A stretch of DNA of 6,744 nucleotides, from positions 1 through 6,744 of the forward strand of contig DMYK01000053.1 in NCBI GenBank assembly GCA_003483675.1. The letters are read 5' to 3'. A program made the translations under genes and the position numbers. Shown piece after piece: positions 5,521 through 6,744 of this stretch (position 1 is the stretch's first letter; the number at the start of each line of letters is the position of its first letter). The notes beneath the pieces are model-generated. The model was not told the origin of the DNA. It searched no databases and saw nothing but the letters and a program-made list of their open reading frames with translations. Source of the stretch: Microcoleaceae cyanobacterium UBA11344. GTDB lineage: Bacteria; Cyanobacteriota; Cyanobacteriia; Cyanobacteriales; Microcoleaceae.

Positions 5521-5536
5521 ATTAATTTAAATTAAT
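5521..5536. promoter_or_regulatory. 16-bp perfect palindrome in the leader of the DUF5131 gene
   Basis: ATTAATTTAAATTAAT is its own reverse complement over all 16 bases and lies about 14-29 bp downstream of the predicted transcription start. A dyad in this place is typical of a repressor operator that blocks elongation or promoter clearance. No regulator gene of this module is visible, unless the TcmP winged helix or the divergent sigma-like protein serves. AT-rich dyads also arise by chance in such DNA. Confidence 0.45.
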
Positions 5537-5600
5537 ACATAAAACCTCTATTCAGCACACCCCAAAAAATAATTTGTTCTTTCAATGGTAAAGTCACTAT

Positions 5601-6389
5601 ATGTCTAGCATTAATACAGGTATAGAATGGTGCGATCGGACATGGAATCCAACAACTGGCTGCGATAAAGTCAGTCCAGGTTGCACACATTGCTATGCAG
5701 AAGCATTAACAAAGCGATTCCATACTAATTTTCCTAATGGGTTTACTTTAACGGAATACCCAAAACGGTTGAACGAACCTAAGACTTGGCGAAAGCCTAG
5801 TCGCATTTTTGTTAACTCAATGAGCGATTTGTTCCACGAAGATGTTTCTATTGAGTTTCTGAAACAAGTCTTTGAGGTAATGCGTGAAACTCCTCACCAT
5901 ATTTATCAAATTCTTACCAAGCGACATGAGCGTTTACTAGAGTTAGCCCCTCAACTTGATTGGTCTGATAATATTTGGATGGGAGTTTCTGTTGAAAATC
6001 AAAACTATGTTCATCGTGTAGATTATTTGCGACAAGTCAATGCAAAGGTACGCTTTTTATCCTGCGAACCACTTTTAGGGCCTTTGCAGCTTGATTTAAC
6101 AGGAATTTGCTGGGTAATAGTTGGGGGAGAATCTGGACAAAAACACCGTCCGATGCAGGAAGAATGGGCACAAAGTATTCGGGATCAATGTCAGGATGCT
6201 GGAGTCGCCTTTTTCTTCAAGCAATGGGGAGGTAGAACACCTAAAGCTGCTGGGAGACTGTTGGATGAGAAAATTTGGGATGAAATGCCCGAAGTATGGG
6301 AGAAACACCAAAGACAATTCAATGACTACAGTTTTAAAATAAGTCGCACTTCAATGAAGAAAGCTACTACTACTTTGGTAAAAATGTGA
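5601..6389 (+). CDS. Three-Cys-motif protein, phage Gp37/Gp68 family (DUF5131)
   Basis: This 262-residue cytosolic protein belongs to the Gp37/Gp68 (DUF5131) family, found in phages and mobile bacterial DNA. Its role is unproven; the cysteine motif recalls radical-SAM-type iron-sulfur proteins. Hallmarks are all present: IEWCDRTWNPTTGC (8-21), the C-x6-C-x2-C cluster Cys21, Cys28, Cys31 in SPGCTHCYAE, NSMSDLFHEDV (72-82), QILTKRHER (103-111), MGVSVENQ (127-134), RFLSCEPLLGP (151-161), IVGGESG (173-179), FFFKQWGGR (204-212) and AGRLLDEKIWDEMP (217-230). Residues 231-262 are a non-conserved basic tail. It is full length with no sign of decay. The ATG gives the expected N-terminus, but no Shine-Dalgarno site is visible; a 7-codon ORF (5585-5608) overlaps the start. 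Its 3' end overlaps, tail to tail, the tcmP-like gene, its known genomic partner. The family is sure; function is unknown. Confidence 0.92.
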   Translation: MSSINTGIEWCDRTWNPTTGCDKVSPGCTHCYAEALTKRFHTNFPNGFTLTEYPKRLNEPKTWRKPSRIFVNSMSDLFHEDVSIEFLKQVFEVMRETPHHIYQILTKRHERLLELAPQLDWSDNIWMGVSVENQNYVHRVDYLRQVNAKVRFLSCEPLLGPLQLDLTGICWVIVGGESGQKHRPMQEEWAQSIRDQCQDAGVAFFFKQWGGRTPKAAGRLLDEKIWDEMPEVWEKHQRQFNDYSFKISRTSMKKATTTLVKM

Positions 6390-6744
6390 TTTCTACCTGA
6401 TCTCCGAATGTAATTTCTCCTTTGTACTTTCTTCGTTTACTGGCAGGTTGATCTACTATGATTTTACCTTGTTGTTCTAGTTTCAAAAGAGCTTGTTTGT
6501 AATTTTTTTTAATGTAGCTTTTGCCAACTTGGTGTTGGTTGTAAACTTTTTCCATAGTAAGCGTCTGACCAGCAAATTCATCCAACAACAAATTTTCAAG
6601 CTCATCCAGAGGGCGGTAAAGCTCATATAATAGAGGATATCTAGGTGGGGCGGGATTGTATTCAAAAGAAGGAACTCCTTGTTTAGCACTAGAGCTTTCT
6701 CCAGCCATAATCTCTTTCATAATTGAATAACCCAATACATTCTT
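6370..6744 (-). CDS. tcmP: Three-Cys-motif partner protein TcmP, C-terminal part (cut by right edge)
   Basis: The open frame runs from the right edge to a TAG at 6370-6372 and gives 124 residues with no upstream stop, so the gene starts outside the window. An internal TTG at 6735 could mimic a start but should not be taken as one. The fragment opens with KNVLGYSIMKEIMAGESSS and GVPSFEYNP, matching the end of the TcmP core as I recall it. It then has a winged-helix-like module (~55-124) with LLDEFAGQTLTMEKVYNQH, the helix NYKQALLKLEQQGKI, the basic patch SKRRKYKG and a final beta strand QVEITFLPK. TcmP proteins are defined by their genomic link to the three-Cys-motif (Gp37/Gp68) family, which is exactly the neighbour here. 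The C-terminal 20 bp of this gene are antisense to the end of that gene. The biochemical role is unknown; the C-terminal module could bind nucleic acid. Confidence 0.82.
   Translation of the reverse strand, partial: KNVLGYSIMKEIMAGESSSAKQGVPSFEYNPAPPRYPLLYELYRPLDELENLLLDEFAGQTLTMEKVYNQHQVGKSYIKKNYKQALLKLEQQGKIIVDQPASKRRKYKGEITFGDQVEITFLPK

Noticed and set aside
6096..6342. Two 73-codon frames (6096-6317 minus, 6121-6342 plus) inside the DUF5131 gene
   Set aside because: Both overlap conserved DUF5131 motifs in the main frame and have no features of their own.
6370..6735. A complete 121-residue gene starting at TTG 6735
   Set aside because: The frame is open to the window edge, and the residues just before the TTG continue the TcmP-like sequence, so this is the C-terminal part of a longer gene.
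5220..6744. Absence of HIP1 sites as evidence of horizontal transfer
   Set aside because: At about one site per 0.8 kb elsewhere in the window, a 1.5-kb gap is not exceptional. Transfer is suggested only by the gene families themselves.

Overview
The window looks like a filamentous, non-marine cyanobacterium of the Oscillatoria/Microcoleus/Phormidium kind. The evidence is seven full HIP1 octamers (GCGATCGC) in the first 5.2 kb, a heptanucleotide short tandem repeat (STRR) array, several dispersed-type inverted repeats in the intergenic DNA, and a plant-type ferredoxin and a sigma-like protein of the kinds found in cyanobacteria. Genus placement is inference.

Layout. Positions 1-44 (minus) hold the first 14 codons of a small membrane-protein gene that runs off the left edge. 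Positions 45-625 are non-coding: a promoter for that gene, a 115-bp element bounded by perfect 14-bp inverted repeats with a C-tract/G-quadruplex motif inside, a candidate promoter for treS, and nine in-phase heptamers that end exactly at the treS start codon. Positions 626-4006 (plus) encode a 1126-residue trehalose synthase-maltokinase fusion. Its TreS half is intact, but the kinase half lacks the usual metal-binding residues. Positions 4007-4173 contain a 15-bp-stem inverted repeat. Positions 4174-4497 (minus) encode a [2Fe-2S] ferredoxin. Positions 4498-4744 carry a second inverted repeat, a 23-bp direct repeat and a hairpin. Positions 4745-5392 (minus) encode a cyanobacterial sigma-70/ECF-like protein.

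The right end is accessory in character. Across an AT-rich divergent spacer with a near-consensus promoter and a 16-bp perfect palindrome lies a plus-strand three-Cys-motif (phage Gp37/Gp68, DUF5131) gene at 5601-6389. It converges on, and overlaps by 20 bp, the C-terminal part of a minus-strand tcmP ('three-Cys-motif partner') gene cut by the right edge. These two families are known genomic partners without an established biochemical role, and this pair is the best candidate for a little-described system here.

How the genes work together. TreS interconverts maltose and trehalose; a working maltokinase would send maltose to maltose-1-phosphate for GlgE glucan synthesis. The altered kinase site suggests that branch may be lost in this organism. 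The ferredoxin and sigma-like genes share a strand but are separated by about 250 bp with a hairpin between them, so they are probably not one operon. The DUF5131/TcmP pair appears to be a separate module.
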